Shown piece after piece: positions 1 to 61,460 of a stretch of DNA of 64,000 nucleotides. The notes beneath the pieces are model-generated. The model searched no databases. It saw nothing but the letters and a program-made list of their open reading frames with translations, and was not told the origin of the DNA. Source of the DNA: Nannobrachium achirus (taxonomy: Eukaryota; Chordata; Actinopteri; Myctophiformes; Myctophidae); NCBI GenBank assembly GCA_963921795.1, contig OY997659.1, positions 20,185,734 to 20,249,733 of the forward strand, given 5' to 3'. A program made the translations under genes and the position numbers. Position 1 is the first letter of the stretch, and each line of letters starts with the position of its first letter.

Positions 1-718
1 ATCTCCTGTTTCCCTAGTTGACACAAGGCTAACAAACATGCTGAGGTTGACAGTTGGATAATGGTGTTGGTGGATACAGCAGGGAAATTCCCCTTGGAGA
101 ATATACTTTTTTATTATTTTTTTCCTTTCCATGAGAATGCTTGAGCGCACGGTAAGCCACAGAATGCAGCCCCTCGAAGCTTGTTAGGGATTCAGTGGTT
201 TCACAGACACATTTCAACAGTGCAGACAGACACACTGCTTTGAACCCAGGTGCCCTGTTTTGGTGAGTGGTTTCATATGTGTGGACTGTGGAGAGCTAGC
301 GTTGTCCTCCAGGCACCCCTTAGAACAGACATTGGCGCTCTTAGGGCAAATGTGTTGGTCTTTAGGGCACCGGGGCGTCACAAGGGGGGGAGGGGAGTGG
401 GACTGAGTTACTAGGGCCCATGGTGGAGGGGCCTTAATTATTTTATACTTTAGCTATTGAAAAATAGCAGATATACAAGCTTGTAGATCCCCTGAAAATG
501 TGTGCAAATCTTTGAATATTATGTATCTTTTAAGCGAACATTTGTAACACAAATTTTGCTTCTGGGGGGTCCCTGGAACTAAATATTTTGAGATGGGGGT
601 CCGTAGCCAAATACATATCATTTTGGGGGTTCTTCACATGAAAAAGTTTGAGCATTTTGGGGGTTCTTCACATGAAAAGGTTTGAGCACCACTGACATAA
701 AAACATATATATTTCTTT

Positions 719-765
<47 letters not shown>

Positions 766-1359
766 AGACTTGTCATTATAGGCAAACCTTTGGTGTTTCA
801 ACCCAAAATACTCAAACAATTATAAAAGAAAATCATACCCCACCTCATACTGTAGCTGACTTGTTTATTTTGGGTTAGGGTTAGGGTGTCATCTTTCAAT
901 ATAGGTTGTTTTCAATTATAAAAATTTTAACATTCACTCATTACATGTCCTATAATAAAAATGGCTAATGATGTTATCTGGCTATAATAGACTAATATTA
1001 GAACACACTTCCACATTTTTTTTACTTGTTTTAGTTTTATTTCATAGTATTAACAAATATGAACAAAAAAGTGACACTTGTGGTGTTATGGGTCAAAATT
1101 GACGAAACGCCACGCGAGTGCCACATTTCGGTGGGAAGGAGCGTAGTATAGAGCCATGGGGGACTCCGGTCAACTAAGTATATGGATTAAGTGTTAGGAA
1201 GATTCAGGTACAAGTGAGATTACGGGAGGGAGGGAGAGAGGGATTGATCACAAAGTAAAATGACCCCAAGAGGAAGGCTGGAGGACCGAGGGGGGGAGAG
1301 AGAGAGACTGAAACGGATAGAGGGAGAGAAAGACAGGGATGCTGAGAGAACCCTCGCTA
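1..1359. other. Non-coding, probably upstream xpo4 intron
   Basis: No exon recognised. 420-690 is a reverse copy of the tttggccacggacccccat repeat seen again at 22030, 30100, 30660 and 60010. A degenerate hairpin copy is at 458-490. 1220-1340 is GA-rich. Confidence 0.5.
720..761. repeat. (TA)n microsatellite
   Basis: About 20 TA units occur inside AT-rich repeat DNA. Confidence 0.95.
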
Positions 1360-1726
1360 AAAACCCACTCGTCCTATAGATATTTTGCCCTCTTGGCCCC
1401 CAAATTGGAATAAACTCCCTGTCGCACTTAGAACAACAGACTCACTCCCTAGCTTCCGCCGTGGCCTGAAGACTCACCTCTTCAGACTACACCTAAGCCC
1501 ATAGCACTTACCCTAGCACTCGCCTACCCTCAATGACCATACATGAAAGCTAGATTTTGTAGGTTTTATATGGTTTTTTTACTGATTAGGTGCACAGTCT
1601 ACCTACGTTATTTTGTCTAGATTGATATTTCTATGCATTTGATGTATTGATGCATTGATGTATTACCTTGCTTACTGTAAGCCGCTCTGGATTAAGAACG
1701 TCTGCTAAATGCCTAAATCGTAAAGA
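1360..1726 (+). mobile_element. 5'-truncated L2-type LINE, 3' end
   Basis: The frame at 1400-1504 translates to a typical ORF2 C-terminus (PSFRRGLKTHLFRLHLSP then stop). A 3' tail containing cgctctggattaagaacgtc and tgctaaatgcc follows, the conserved L2/V-SINE tail stem-loop. Only the last few hundred bases remain. Confidence 0.7.
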
Positions 1727-1740
1727 CTGATGATAAACAG

Positions 1741-2096
1741 AGAGAGAGAGAGAGACGCAACGTTTTCAGCTCCACATGACGAAACACAAACGTACCGTGG
1801 GAGATCGGGCAGAAGAAAGCCCAGCAGTCTGGCTGGCGATTTGATCCGTCCCATCTAAACACCCCAATCAATGCAGTTCATTTAGCACCTAGCCATCACG
1901 GCGCTAACTCGGGCTGGCGTTTTCTCTCTCCGACCAGCGCGGCTGTAATTTGGGGCTTTGGTGTGTTTTTGTCTCCCGAGTTGCTCCGGGTGTTTAGTTT
2001 CAGGTTTGGCCAGGCTGATTAGAGAGTGTGCCTCCGAGTCGTGATTGAGTGTGTAGCTCGCTTTGTGTGATTGTGTTGAATGCCCAGGCACACACA
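1741..2096. other. Unassigned moderately GC-rich intronic stretch
   Basis: Apart from a short GA run at its start, no repeat or ORF is recognised here. It could be a conserved non-coding element. Confidence 0.3.
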
Positions 2097-2104
2097 CACA
2101 TATA

Positions 2105-2574
2105 CAGTGGTGGAAAAAGTACTTACATTTTATACTTAAGTAAAAGTATCAATATTGCAATGTAGAAGTTAAAAGTCCAACATTATAATTACAAAAAGTA
2201 CAAAAGTATTGGCATCAAAATATACTATATAAAGCACCAAAAGTGATCTAGAAGCTCACAACGCGTTGCACGCGACACATTGTGAGCTTGTAGATCAGCT
2301 ATTTTCAAATAGCCTAGGTATAAAATAGGGCTAAAGTGGATTAATGTATGTTTTATAATATTATGATTTATATCTGCAAAGTAACTAGTAACTAAAGTGT
2401 TCAAATAAATGTAGTGGAGTAAAAGTACAATATGTGTCTCTGGGATGTAGTGGAGTAGAAGTAAAAGTACTGAAAATTGGAAATACTCTATTAAATAAAG
2501 TACAAATACCTCAAAATTGTACTTAAGTACATTTCTTAAGTAAACGTACTTACTGTAGTTACTTTACACCACTG
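2105..2574. mobile_element. TIR element (cagtggtg...caccactg) with internal hairpin
   Basis: The ends are cagtggtggaaaaagtac and gttactttacaccactg. The interior repeats the taaaagtact motif typical of an abundant fish MITE. A hairpin of the family described below lies at 2244-2306. No clear target duplication was seen. A partial reverse copy lies at about 10170-10310. Confidence 0.6.
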
Positions 2575-2659
2575 CCTACACACATATACACATCCACACA
2601 AACTTTCGAAGGCATCTGTTTTATCTCATGGCATCATTTGCCATCCCATGTGCACGTGC

Positions 2660-3005
<346 letters not shown>

Positions 3006-3239
3006 GTATGGAGAATACAAACAGATTCAGTCACACACAGACAGGCTTATATTCACACAATGCCAGTACATACAGTACAGTACACAGGCATGGTACTGTA
3101 TGCCCCCCCCCCATGTTTTCCCAGTAAACACAATCAGTGGGACAGTACAGACTAGAGGCCTGATGAGGCTGTGGTGATGATGTGTGATCCCATCCTGTCC
3201 CCGCCTGCAGGCAGCTGGTAACCTGATCTAAATGAACCA

Positions 3240-3295
3240 CAGACACACAGACAGACAGACAGACAGACAGACAGAGAGACAGACAGACAGACAGG
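3240..3295. repeat. (GACA)n microsatellite
   Basis: Tetranucleotide run with one GA interruption. Confidence 0.95.
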
Positions 3296-3429
3296 TAGCA
3301 AAGAGAGACAGACAGGGAGAGAGACTGACGGACAGACCAGGGGTCGTCGCCATGCTGGCTTATGGTGGACATTTTTGTCAAAGTAATTGTTTTGCCCCGG
3401 ACTAGAACGCCCTGGATGACCATTACAGG

Positions 3430-4860
3430 TCTGTAACTCAGAGAGTGTACAAATGGAACCAAATGGATCCGTAAGGGTCCTTTTGGTTCCATTTGTACAC
3501 ACTCCATTTGTACACACTCTTTGGTTCCATTTGTACACACTCCATTTGTACACACTCTAGTTGGACTCCTAATGGGCCATAGTGTCGTGGTAAATCCGTG
3601 TCATCATACATATTCTGAAGAAAACTTGGAGACTTGACAGTTCAGTAATTGGGTCTTTATGATCAAAATTATAATGGCGTTTAGAAAAGAAAATCTAAAA
3701 CTTCGCCACGGACAAGACCTCCAAGTCTTGCCACGGACAGGACACATTTGTCCATGTACGGACATATTGATGACCCCTGAGACAGACAGACAGGTTGAAA
3801 AGAGAAAGACAGCGAGCGAGAGACAGGTTGCAAAGAGAGAGCGAGACAATAAGTGGGAAGCATGGTGTTGATTTGAAACAACAGAAAGAGGAGACAGCGA
3901 GCCCTCCACCCCACCCCAAAGGAGCACAGACACCAGGCTTTGTCTCCGGCTATATATATCCCTCTCTCTGTCATCTCCTCTCATTCTCTCTCTCTCTAAT
4001 TCTTTCTTTCTTTGTCTCCTCTAACCTCCTCTCTGTGGCTCTGTGTGATCTCTCCTTTCCCATTCTTTGGCGCTCTCTCTTCAGCCCCTATTCGGACAGG
4101 ATTAGTCTCGCCGGGGTAGGTTAAGTCATTTCATGTATCAACAGACGTAGTACACCCGGTCCGGTTCGGCCATGTATGTTCTTCATGCACCACCCCGGGT
4201 GAAAAGTAAAAGCGTGCTTAGTTTGCAGACTTGCCCCTTAAAAGTCAATAATTTGGAGTCTTTCGTAGTACTCTGATCCGTTGAATGTGGTCCTTATTGA
4301 AACCTTTGTGATTTAACAGGCTTTCCCTCTGGTTATGAATTAGTCTTTGGGTTGTATAGTATTTCTTTATATTGAATATTTAGATATTTCCACACATCAA
4401 AATGATATATAGGAAAGAAATGATACCATAAACATAGACTTAATATATTGTTAACTGTTTTGCAGCAGATATTAGGAAGCAATTCTAATCCTGAATGTGT
4501 ATATGAAAATGACAGTGTAATCAGTGTAATTCTGTGAGACGTCATTCAGGAAACAAATCCTCTCCAAATATGGCCAACGTCCCTTTGTCTCCTGATCATC
4601 ATCCCTCATTCTCGCATTTTCTGTCTCTCTCTCTCATTGTTTCTGTCTCAACTCCTTCTCCATTTCTCTCACTCTCATAAGGGGTCACCAGATCCCTCAT
4701 TTATATTTTCTAGCCATCCTCTGACCCTTTTCTCTCTCCTCTCTCTCTCTCCTCCTGCATTTCCCCTTCTTTAGTCACTATTCCGGCTCTCATTCTCCTG
4801 CCTCTATTCGCTCCATCTTCCTCCAGTCATAAAATTTTTACCTGGATGAGCAATCATGCC
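3430..4860. other. Intronic DNA with short repeats
   Basis: 3430-3560 holds four copies of tccatttgtacacac plus an inverted one. 3700-3880 is GA/CA-rich and 3955-4100 and 4610-4760 are CT-rich. No exon recognised. Confidence 0.5.
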
Positions 4861-5282
4861 GTGTACTGAAAATAGCCACTCTACAAAACTCACAACACAT
4901 TGCAGCCTGACACATTGTGAGCTTGTAGATCGTCTATTTTTGGTGCGACTCACCAGGGAGTATAAATCAGTTGTATCTCTGTATCTCCGCCAATGCCACC
5001 ACTGCCATTCTCTTACCCCCCCGTAGCCCCCCCACACCTCACTGTGCTGTCTATCTCTAACTATAGTTGGTCTCCAGGCGCGGTGTGCATAGCTAGCATC
5101 GTACACATCACTGGTGCAGCTGCTTCCTCTGAGCGCCTAGTGCTTGCTCTGTTGGCCTTGCCCTCCCTCCCGCCGTTCCTTTCTCTCCCACTGTTTTATC
5201 TCTTTCTCGCTCAGAGACGTGCAGCGGATGTTAAAGAGGCAGGGGCTGACATTTCTAAAAGGGCCTTTTGGTGAAAATATCA

Positions 5283-5354
5283 AAAATAGCAGACCTCCAA
5301 GCTTACAACGCGTCGCAGCGCGATGCGTTGTGAGCTTGGAGGTCTGCTATTTTC
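5283..5354. repeat. Hairpin-family copy with compensatory arm changes
   Basis: The arms aaaatagcagacctccaagc and gcttggaggtctgctatttt are perfect complements around a GC-rich tip. Compared with the usual arms two positions differ on each side, and the changes pair. Confidence 0.85.
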
Positions 5355-5779
5355 CGTGCTTGATTTCTACACATTTCTTGATTTCAACGTAAGATGCTGC
5401 ATTCAAGTTCAGGAGAGTTTGGACAAGGCAATTCTCTTGAACGCTGCCTTCAGGTATGGATGCATTTCTTTCACCATAGTGAAAACTGCATTCATGGTCT
5501 GGAGAGGGCACTTTTTACAGACGGGTAAAAGCCCCCTTTGATATCTATGTGTGCACGTGCCTGCTCTCACTACCTCATCTCCCCTATGTCTCTCTCTCTT
5601 TGTCTCTCATGCTCTCAATCTCTTTATTTTTTTTCCTCTTTCTACCTCTCCCTTGCATTCCCGTCTTCCCTCCCTCCATAACCCCCCCTCTCTCTCTGTC
5701 TCCCGCCCTCTTTCCCCACTGAGTCGTCTCTCAGAGGATGACTTCACAGTGACACACTGGACCGGGGCAGCTCTTCTCT

Positions 5780-6510
5780 CCTCCCCGCTATAGCTGTGAA
5801 GGAGCGCAGCAGCAGCTACGCTATGTTAGCATCTGAGAGCGGCGTGGCCATCAGCCCGGTCGCCCCAGCTGGAGAGAGAATGAGGGAGAGGGGGGTGCTA
5901 GTTAGTGGCGGAGTTGGGGGGGAGCGAGTAAGAATTTGGGAGGGAGAAAAAGAGTGGATGTGAAGAAGAGGCGGCGTGAAGCGAACCTCAGCTGACAGAA
6001 GGAAAGGGGAGTTTGAGAGCCAGGCGCGCGCACAGCGCTGTCAGTGGAAACACATGTTGCTGAGAGGCGGCTGAAGACTCTGCTAGTACTCCGGCTTGCA
6101 TGCCTCTGCCTCCCTGTGTTTGTGTGTGTGTCTGTCTGTGAAAGATGTTTGTGAGTGTGTCTGTTCGAGCAATCAAACTCTTGCATCTTGTCCGAGAATG
6201 ACAGCTTCAAGATGGACAGCTTAACCAGTTCTGACAGTGAACCCCCGGCCGGCGTCAGAGCCGAGATGAGACCCAGTCGCGTGTCTCGTTTGTCGGAAAG
6301 ATTTACTCTCCGCCTCTGATTGGATCGGCCAGTGACATCCTTGGCGTCAGGCACACAGTGGTGTGTGTTGTGTTGTGTTGTGTTGTGTTGTGAACGGCGG
6401 TTGGAGAATTCAGCTCAGTCCTCGGCTCACATCGGTGGAGCAGGTGTTGATCAATCTGTCCAAGGCTGACGGGAGGGAGTTTTGAGTTTGGGCCACGAAA
6501 CAAAGTTTCC
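5780..6510. other. Unassigned GC-rich intronic region
   Basis: The stretch is richer in CG dinucleotides than its surroundings and contains a (TTGTG)n run at 6361-6392. No reading frame with homology and no repeat are recognised. A regulatory role is possible but not shown. Confidence 0.3.
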
Positions 6511-6701
6511 TTTACAATGCAGAATTCATGATATCACAGTCTGGCTCGGACACGCGTTTGGTCATCTCACAGATTGAACGGTACTGGGAAACGCTGATCA
6601 AAGACAAAGGCTTGGCTGGGAAGTTACCAGGTAATTGATTATTCAGAGATGACTGAGATTGAGGTGACTTCATGTCGTGAGCGGACCACAACATTTATGA
6701 C

Positions 6702-6769
6702 CGAAAATCGCAGATCTATAAGCTCACAACGCGTTCCGGGACGTGACGCGCTGTGAGCTTATAGATTTT
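6702..6769. repeat. Hairpin-family copy
   Basis: The arms cagatctataagctcacaa and gtgagcttatagat pair. A C-to-T change in the left arm is matched by G-to-A in the right. Confidence 0.8.
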
Positions 6770-6859
6770 AGGATACATGTTTAAGATGTTAATATACATT
6801 TTAGGAGAGTATAGTTCGACTATTTTTGGCCTGCAACGCCATCGTAGGATGAACTGTAA

Positions 6860-7458
6860 AAAGGTCTACCTCAACTGTGCAGAAACGTGTATGTGGAGTT
6901 CTTTATTGTGTGTGTATGTGCGAGCGTGTTCGTGCACCTGGTAGGCTATTCTATACAGTAGCTTTGATGTTCTGTACAGCGGGTACCCTAACAGATGCTG
7001 TGGTACAGCACATAGGACTGCTCCATCCAGACCATATTTGAGCATGTGCAATGCAAAAATGCGCCCTGGCGTTTTGCACATTTTCCCTTTTTATCCCAAG
7101 TCTAAAAAAGGCCTCCTTACCTTTTTCTCCTCCACTCTGGTTTTTCCTCTCCTAGTATTTCTCTGTCATACCGTACGTGATGGAACCTTCAACTAAATAT
7201 ACTCTCAGGACACCAGGTCCTGGACTCCTTGCACAGTAAAAAACACTTTCAACCTGGCCGGCACCCCTGTTTTGAGTTTGTTGATCGTCTAGATTGTTCA
7301 TAAGACGCAGTATAAATTAGGGATCAAGTGGTTAGATTGACAGATTAAATTACACATTTATACAAATATAGACATTTTAAAAAAAAAGTATTTAGTAGAT
7401 AAAAAGAGAAGTGAAAAAAGACAAACCCATTAAAACGTGTCTCCTTGATGTCTTCCAG
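6860..7458. other. Intron before exon 1, nothing recognised
   Basis: AT-rich intronic sequence. No repeat family or exon is recognised apart from the acceptor at its end. Confidence 0.5.
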
Positions 7459-56068
<48,610 letters not shown>

Positions 56069-57091
56069 CCACTGGTCCATCCGCCTGCCCTCAACTCAAC
56101 CCACCCGGCAGAGTAAAAACCTACCCACCACCCCACCCCCCGAAACCCCTGAATAACTATGGGTAGAAGACACGGCCTGATGCCCTCTGAGATACCTCGC
56201 ACTGGTCTCAAGGAACACTTAGGTCTCTCTACCAGTTAGGGGAATCCCTCTGCACCCTCTTCGACCCCCCCTCCCAACCCCTGTGGTATCGCCGTGCCCG
56301 CTCCACTCCACCCAGCTTAGACTGACAGACTTAGTGTACCACCCTGCCTACAAAACCGACCAATCACAGAAGAGGACTTCCAGAGCAGACAGACGGACTC
56401 GGGACGGACTCGGGGGCATATCCTGAGGGACAGAGAGAGCACTGAAATGACTTGTTTTCTAATGAAGTGGCTGATGATAGGAGGCAGCGGCGTGCGTGGT
56501 GCTGTTGTTGTGATGTTGTCCTCTCCCCAACAAACCTTTCAATTTATCCCCGGAGGTTCCTAGAGCAAGTTCTAAAAGTGGATTCCAGCGACTTTGTGGG
56601 TTCCTTTATGGGGGTCTAAAATGACCCATACCGCAAGTCTGGAACCAAATTTGGTTCCATTTGTATACTGTCAGAGTCAAGGGGAGACCTTGAAACGTAA
56701 ACGTTTGAGAAACACTGTCGCATACACACACATGCCGTGTGCGCGCACACACACGATGTTGACCTTGCGGATTGAAAGAGATGTTGAAGGAGAGGTGGGT
56801 GGACTTGACATAGAGGATACATGGTGATTGGGTGATTCACCAGTCCCTCCCTGTTATCCAATTGGTGTTTACTTGTCCCAGGCAGTAGTGCGGGTGCTTG
56901 GGTATGATCAGTGAGGAAAGAGTTTTTTGTTTTGTTTTGTTCCAAGAACGTCTCAGTGCCTCTTCCTCCTCCTGTGAGTTCTCCTCCTATTCCTCTCCCC
57001 GACCCCATCCCCATGCTTAAACCCTTCTCAGAGTGCCTTTGTGTTCTTGATTGTTTTGTTTGTGTGTGCGTGTGTGTGTTCATGTGTACAC
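56069..57091 (+). other. xpo4: xpo4 3' UTR, proximal part
   Basis: Sequence directly after the stop is unique and GC-rich to about 56580, then contains a short inverted motif (accaaatttggttccatttg near 56643) and CA-rich DNA. No AATAAA was seen here. An ATTAAA at 57780-57785, beyond a MITE, is a possible polyadenylation signal. The true UTR end cannot be fixed from sequence alone. Confidence 0.55.
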
Positions 57092-57099
57092 GTACACAC

Positions 57100-57553
57100 T
57101 AGGGATGGGACGATAGGCAATAGTATTATCGTTTATCGTGATTAAAAAACACTCACGATAATCGTATCGTGGAGATTTAAGTTATCGTGAAATCGTCGTC
57201 ATGCACCGGGATCAATTCCCCTTGTATTTGCCGAACTGCATATCCGGTACCATTTAAACCCTCTATTTGTAAAACATACTTATAATATACTGTAGGTACT
57301 TGATAGTCTTTTTCTCACTCTCTACCAAATCTCTTTGCCAAAAAATAGCCGATCTACAAGCTCACAACGCATCACGTTGCAACGCGTTGTGAGCTTGTCT
57401 GTGCATCTGCTATTTTCTTATTTATTTTTTTGGGCAAATGTTCCGCCCCAGGATAATGGATGTTGAGGATATTCTGATTATCGCACGATAATATTGTAAA
57501 TCGCTTTGGTCATAATAATCGAAATATGAAATTTTCATTTCGTCCCATCCCTA
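57100..57553. mobile_element. hAT-like MITE with internal hairpin, in or after the xpo4 3' UTR
   Basis: Ends tagggatgggacgatag and cgtcccatccc, with flanks gtacacac and ctacacgc (6 of 8 match). The hairpin at 57334-57437 has ttgcca outer arm on the left and gggcaa on the right. Same family as 11055 and 16130. Confidence 0.82.
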
Positions 57554-57639
57554 CTACACGCACAGCAAGCTTAAATCATGCGATGCTCATACAGCGACAA
57601 ATTGTGCCTGCCATAAAATAGTCAACACACATGCACGCA

Positions 57640-58262
57640 CACACACACACACACACACACTCACAATAAGTTGCCATGACAACAGAGGATCGGTCCCTAT
57701 TGCTTTTGTGTGTGTTTTGCGGAAGCAAACGAAGGAGGATGAACACTTTGAGATGAAAAATAACCAAAACTAGTTGTTCATTAAAGGGTGTAAATATGTT
57801 TTCAATAAGAGGAAGAAATACAAAAGAATGACTGAAAAGTTTTTGTATGATAATAATGGCAGAAGAAGTACATTTTTTATGAGTTCATCTTAATGGGGGG
57901 GGGGGGGGGGGTCTTCTGGCTCTGAAATGTGAGTGGTTTTGGAATTTAATTTCTCTTCTCTTGGATTGTATTTTTTTTTTTTTTTTTTTTATCTTGTGTT
58001 GGCCCCTTCTTCTCCCCCCCCACTTGAACACAGTTTGTTCTGACTGTTAAGCCATGGAAGAAGGCCTCCACTAGGCAGCTTTTCGGCCTTTAAGAAACGA
58101 AAAAAAAGAAGAATTGTCAAAAACAAAGGTTTAGCAACAACCATTTAAGTTTGTACTTTTCTATTATTGCATCTACACTCTCAACACTTCAAGACACTGG
58201 ATTGAAGAAGAGGCTGTGCTGTTGAAGGACAGCGATGACAACCAAAAAAACAAAGGAACAGA
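57640..58262. other. Possible distal xpo4 3' UTR
   Basis: Short (CA)n at 57639-57660, ATTAAA at 57780, a G run at 57896-57910 and a T run at 57970-57989. No gene recognised. Confidence 0.4.
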
Positions 58263-58269
58263 GCCACCG

Positions 58270-58860
58270 TGTAGTTCTCAACCTGTGGGTCGGGACCCCC
58301 AGAGGCGTCCCCAAATTATTTTGGAGGGTCCCCAGATGTTTAGCTAAATGTTAATATTGTTTTCTCACTCAACAGTAAACAGACCATCCATCCATCTTCA
58401 ACCGCTTATCCGTAATCAGGTCGCGGGGGTAACAGTTCCAACTGAGACTTCCAGATTTCCTTATCCCGAGCAACTTCCAACACTCCCTCAGGGAGTATAC
58501 AGAGGCGTTCCCAAGCCAGTTTGGAGATATAATCCTACCATCTGGTCTTTGTAAACAGAATTTAAGGACTTTAAAGACCTAGTCTACCTCTGGTCAAACT
58601 TCGGTCAAATTGTCAAATATTAGCGGCAGAAATTGTGAAAGTATAGCAGATCTACATGCTCTCAACGCCTCGCAAAACGCAAGACGTTGTGAGTATGTAG
58701 TGTGGATCAGCTATTTTCACAATGGAATAGATCGAGTCAAACTAAATGTAACACCCTAACTCCTACAATTCCAAGTGTTTGTGCAGGGTGGGGGTTCCCC
58801 AGTTAAAATGTGATTATTTGGGTGTCGCAGACTGAAAAAGGTTGAGTACCACTGGTGTAG
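58270..58860. repeat. Repeat cluster with hairpin and LINE-like fragment
   Basis: 58386-58545 resembles a common fish LINE fragment (ccatccatcttcaaccgctt, gaggcgttcccaagccag). A hairpin with attgtgaaa/tttcacaat outer arms lies at 58632-58722. Confidence 0.5.
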
Positions 58861-58974
58861 AGCAGTGCTTCTCCTCTGCTGGTGCCTTTCTGTCCTAGAC
58901 GGTAAAACCATGTGTTCATTTATACTCTGAGAGGGTACAAATGGAACTGAAGTTTCTGAACTGACCCCTTATGG

Positions 58975-59330
58975 CAGTGGTTCTCAACCTTTTCAGGCCG
59001 CGACCCCCAAAATAATCATATTTTAATGGGATTATATTTTGTATAACTCGGTTGGTTCTATTGTGAAAATAGCAGTGAGCATGTAGATCGGCTATTTTCA
59101 CAATTTCTTCCTCTAATACTTGACAATTTGGCCAATGTTTAATTTGTCATAGAGGTACTAAAAAGTCCTTAAATTGTCACTTAAGAAATGTGCAGATACC
59201 CCTCTATAAACTTGAACTTTATGTTGGTTTGTTTACTGTTGAGTGAGAAAACAATGTTGCACATTAAGTTAATCATCTGGGGCCCCCCCAAAATAATTTG
59301 CCACAGGTTGAGAACCACTGCCTTATGGCA
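58975..59330. repeat. Repeat with ttctcaacc ends and hairpin
   Basis: gcagtggttctcaacctttt and caggttgagaaccactgcc are inverted ends. A hairpin with attgtgaaaatagc/gctattttcacaat arms lies at 59060-59104. Confidence 0.75.
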
Positions 59331-59548
59331 CTGTTTCCCAAACACGGGGTCGGGACCTATCTTTGGGTTGTGGACCAATTTTTATGGGTCTTTTTTTCTG
59401 TTTCCTACATAAAAAAATCTCTCTCTTTCAACGGGAAAACAATTGGTTAAATTGAAAACAATTTCAAAAAAATTCAAAGTATTTAATAAATAAAATGAGG
59501 AAATCTAACAATTCCCATAAATAAATAAATACAAAATGTGTGCCGTAA

Positions 59549-59629
59549 TGAAAATAGCAGATCTACAAGCTCACAGTGAGGCATGAAGTGACGCGTCGAC
59601 GTTGTGACCTTGTAGATCTGCTATTTTCA
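59549..59629. repeat. Hairpin-family copy
   Basis: gaaaatagcagatctacaag and cttgtagatctgctattttc are perfect complements, the clearest outer arms in the window. Confidence 0.88.
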
Positions 59630-59829
59630 CTATTTTTGTCCTGTTTGGCAAATGTCTAATTTCTCTTTTGGGTCTCGAGCGAAAAGGTTTGGGGAATCAA
59701 ATTGGGTTCATTCTTCGTTCACATTTTGTACCCTCTCAGAGTTCCAAATGGGTGAATGGACACTGAGACGTTTACTGTGGGCTGGCACTCCAAAGCATCA
59801 CCTGGTGTGTCAAGTCTAAACAAGTCATT

Positions 59830-60340
59830 CAGGCCTAGAATTATTTAATGCTTTAACTATTGAAAAATAGCTGATATACAAGCTCACAGCGAGCTTGTAG
59901 ATCTGCTATCTTTGAAAAGTTTTTTTTTTTCTTTTCTTTTTTCTTTTTTTTTTTGCAATTCTTTGAATATATATTTTTTTAAAGCGAACATTTGTAACTC
60001 AAATATTTGCTTCTTGGTGGTCCCTGGAACAACATATTTTGAGATGGGGGTCCGTGGCCAAATACATGTAATTTTGGGGATCCTTGACATGAAAAAGTTT
60101 GAGAACCACTGATTTAGAAGAAGGATTTATTTTAGAAGACATTTATAGAATCGGGTCAGAAATATTCAAAGACTTGCACAAATGTTCACTATTTAAAAAT
60201 AAATAACAGATCTACAAGCTCCCAGCGCTTTGAGCCTGTATATCTGCTATTTTTTTTTAAGTAAAATCGTAAGATAATGGTTAAAGTGTTTAAATCTAAA
60301 GTGACACAGATTTGCGTTCGGGTCTAAACAAGTCCTTAAT
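59830..60340. repeat. acccccat-type repeat with two hairpin copies
   Basis: Hairpins at 59862-59915 and 60206-60257 flank a reverse acccccat-type unit (gatgggggtccgtggccaaa). Confidence 0.75.
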
Positions 60341-60615
60341 GGGACCTACTGTAATAATGACAAGCAACAGTACCTGTGGGTCTTAGGCTGGAGTTGAGAA
60401 CCATTGGTTAAGAGCACTATCCTGGTTATTTTGGAATGGCTGATTGAATTGTTAATGACATAATGTAAAAGTGTACATAAAGGTATTGTATAAAATGTTC
60501 TGACTTAAGACTTTTTTTTTTCTTTTTTTTTTATCGCTGGATGTTAGTAGCTTTGTTTTAATGTTTTTTATCTAGTCTAGCATTGAATACAGAAACCGTT
60601 ACATGTACAGTTCAT

Positions 60616-60947
60616 TCTCAGAAAATTAGAATATTGTGTAAAAAATCATTGCAGATGCCATAGCACCCCAAATCATAACTGACTTTGGAAACTTCTCACT
60701 GGACTTCAAGCTACTCTGACTTCAGAAGGTTGACATTTCTCTAATATAAATCCTTGTTGTCTCGTGTAATTTTGAAATATGGACTTTTGATATTCATGAG
60801 CTGTATGCCATAGAAATTCAATTTTTGAACAAAAGTTTGGAATCATTCGCTGAATGTGCAATGTATCTAGAATATATGAAAGTTTCAAGAAATGTATGAA
60901 TGTTTCAAGGATGTTTACATTTACAAAATATTCTAATTTCTGAGATT
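60616..60947. mobile_element. MITE-like element (ctcagaaaattagaatatt ends)
   Basis: tctcagaaaattagaatatt and aatattctaatttctgaga form inverted ends. The type is common in fish and resembles Tc1/mariner-derived MITEs, but the family is not certain. Confidence 0.65.
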
Positions 60948-61078
60948 GATCTGTATATTGTATATGAGTTAGTAACTGCGTCTGCAGCCAAGGAACTAGG
61001 ATGTAATTCTCTCATTTGCAAATCCCGCCCCATTCTGCCCTGTTACTATGGTGGTACAAATGACCCTGGGCAGATTGT

Positions 61079-61460
61079 TTTTTATAGTGGCAGTGAATGG
61101 GGGGAGAGGGTATTTTCATTGCCTCATTATTGCAATTTAAAGTACCAAAGGAAAAACATCTAGGTGATATTAATAAAAAGGGAAGACAAAGGTACAGTAG
61201 TTACATTGCAAAACAGGGGGTTTTCCCCGAAAATATATGTTTTAATTTGTTTAATCCCAGTGGGACAGAATCACCATTGCAGATTCTTTTATAGTGGAGG
61301 ATGGGGGGAAAAAGATTTTTCATAGCCTCATTACAGTTATATAAAGTACCAAAAAAAAAACACATCTACGTGATATTAATAAAAAGGGAAGAAAAAAGTA
61401 CAGTAGTTACATAGCAAAACAGTAGTTTTCCCCCGAAAATATATCTTTTAATTAGTTTAA
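61079..61460. repeat. Direct repeat, two units of about 205 bp
   Basis: tttatagtgg, cctcatta, aagtaccaaa, acatctaggtgatattaata and ccccgaaaatatat each occur in both units. Confidence 0.85.

Noticed and set aside
873..889. gggttagggttagggt, telomere-like
   Set aside because: Only about two and a half units; no extended telomeric array.
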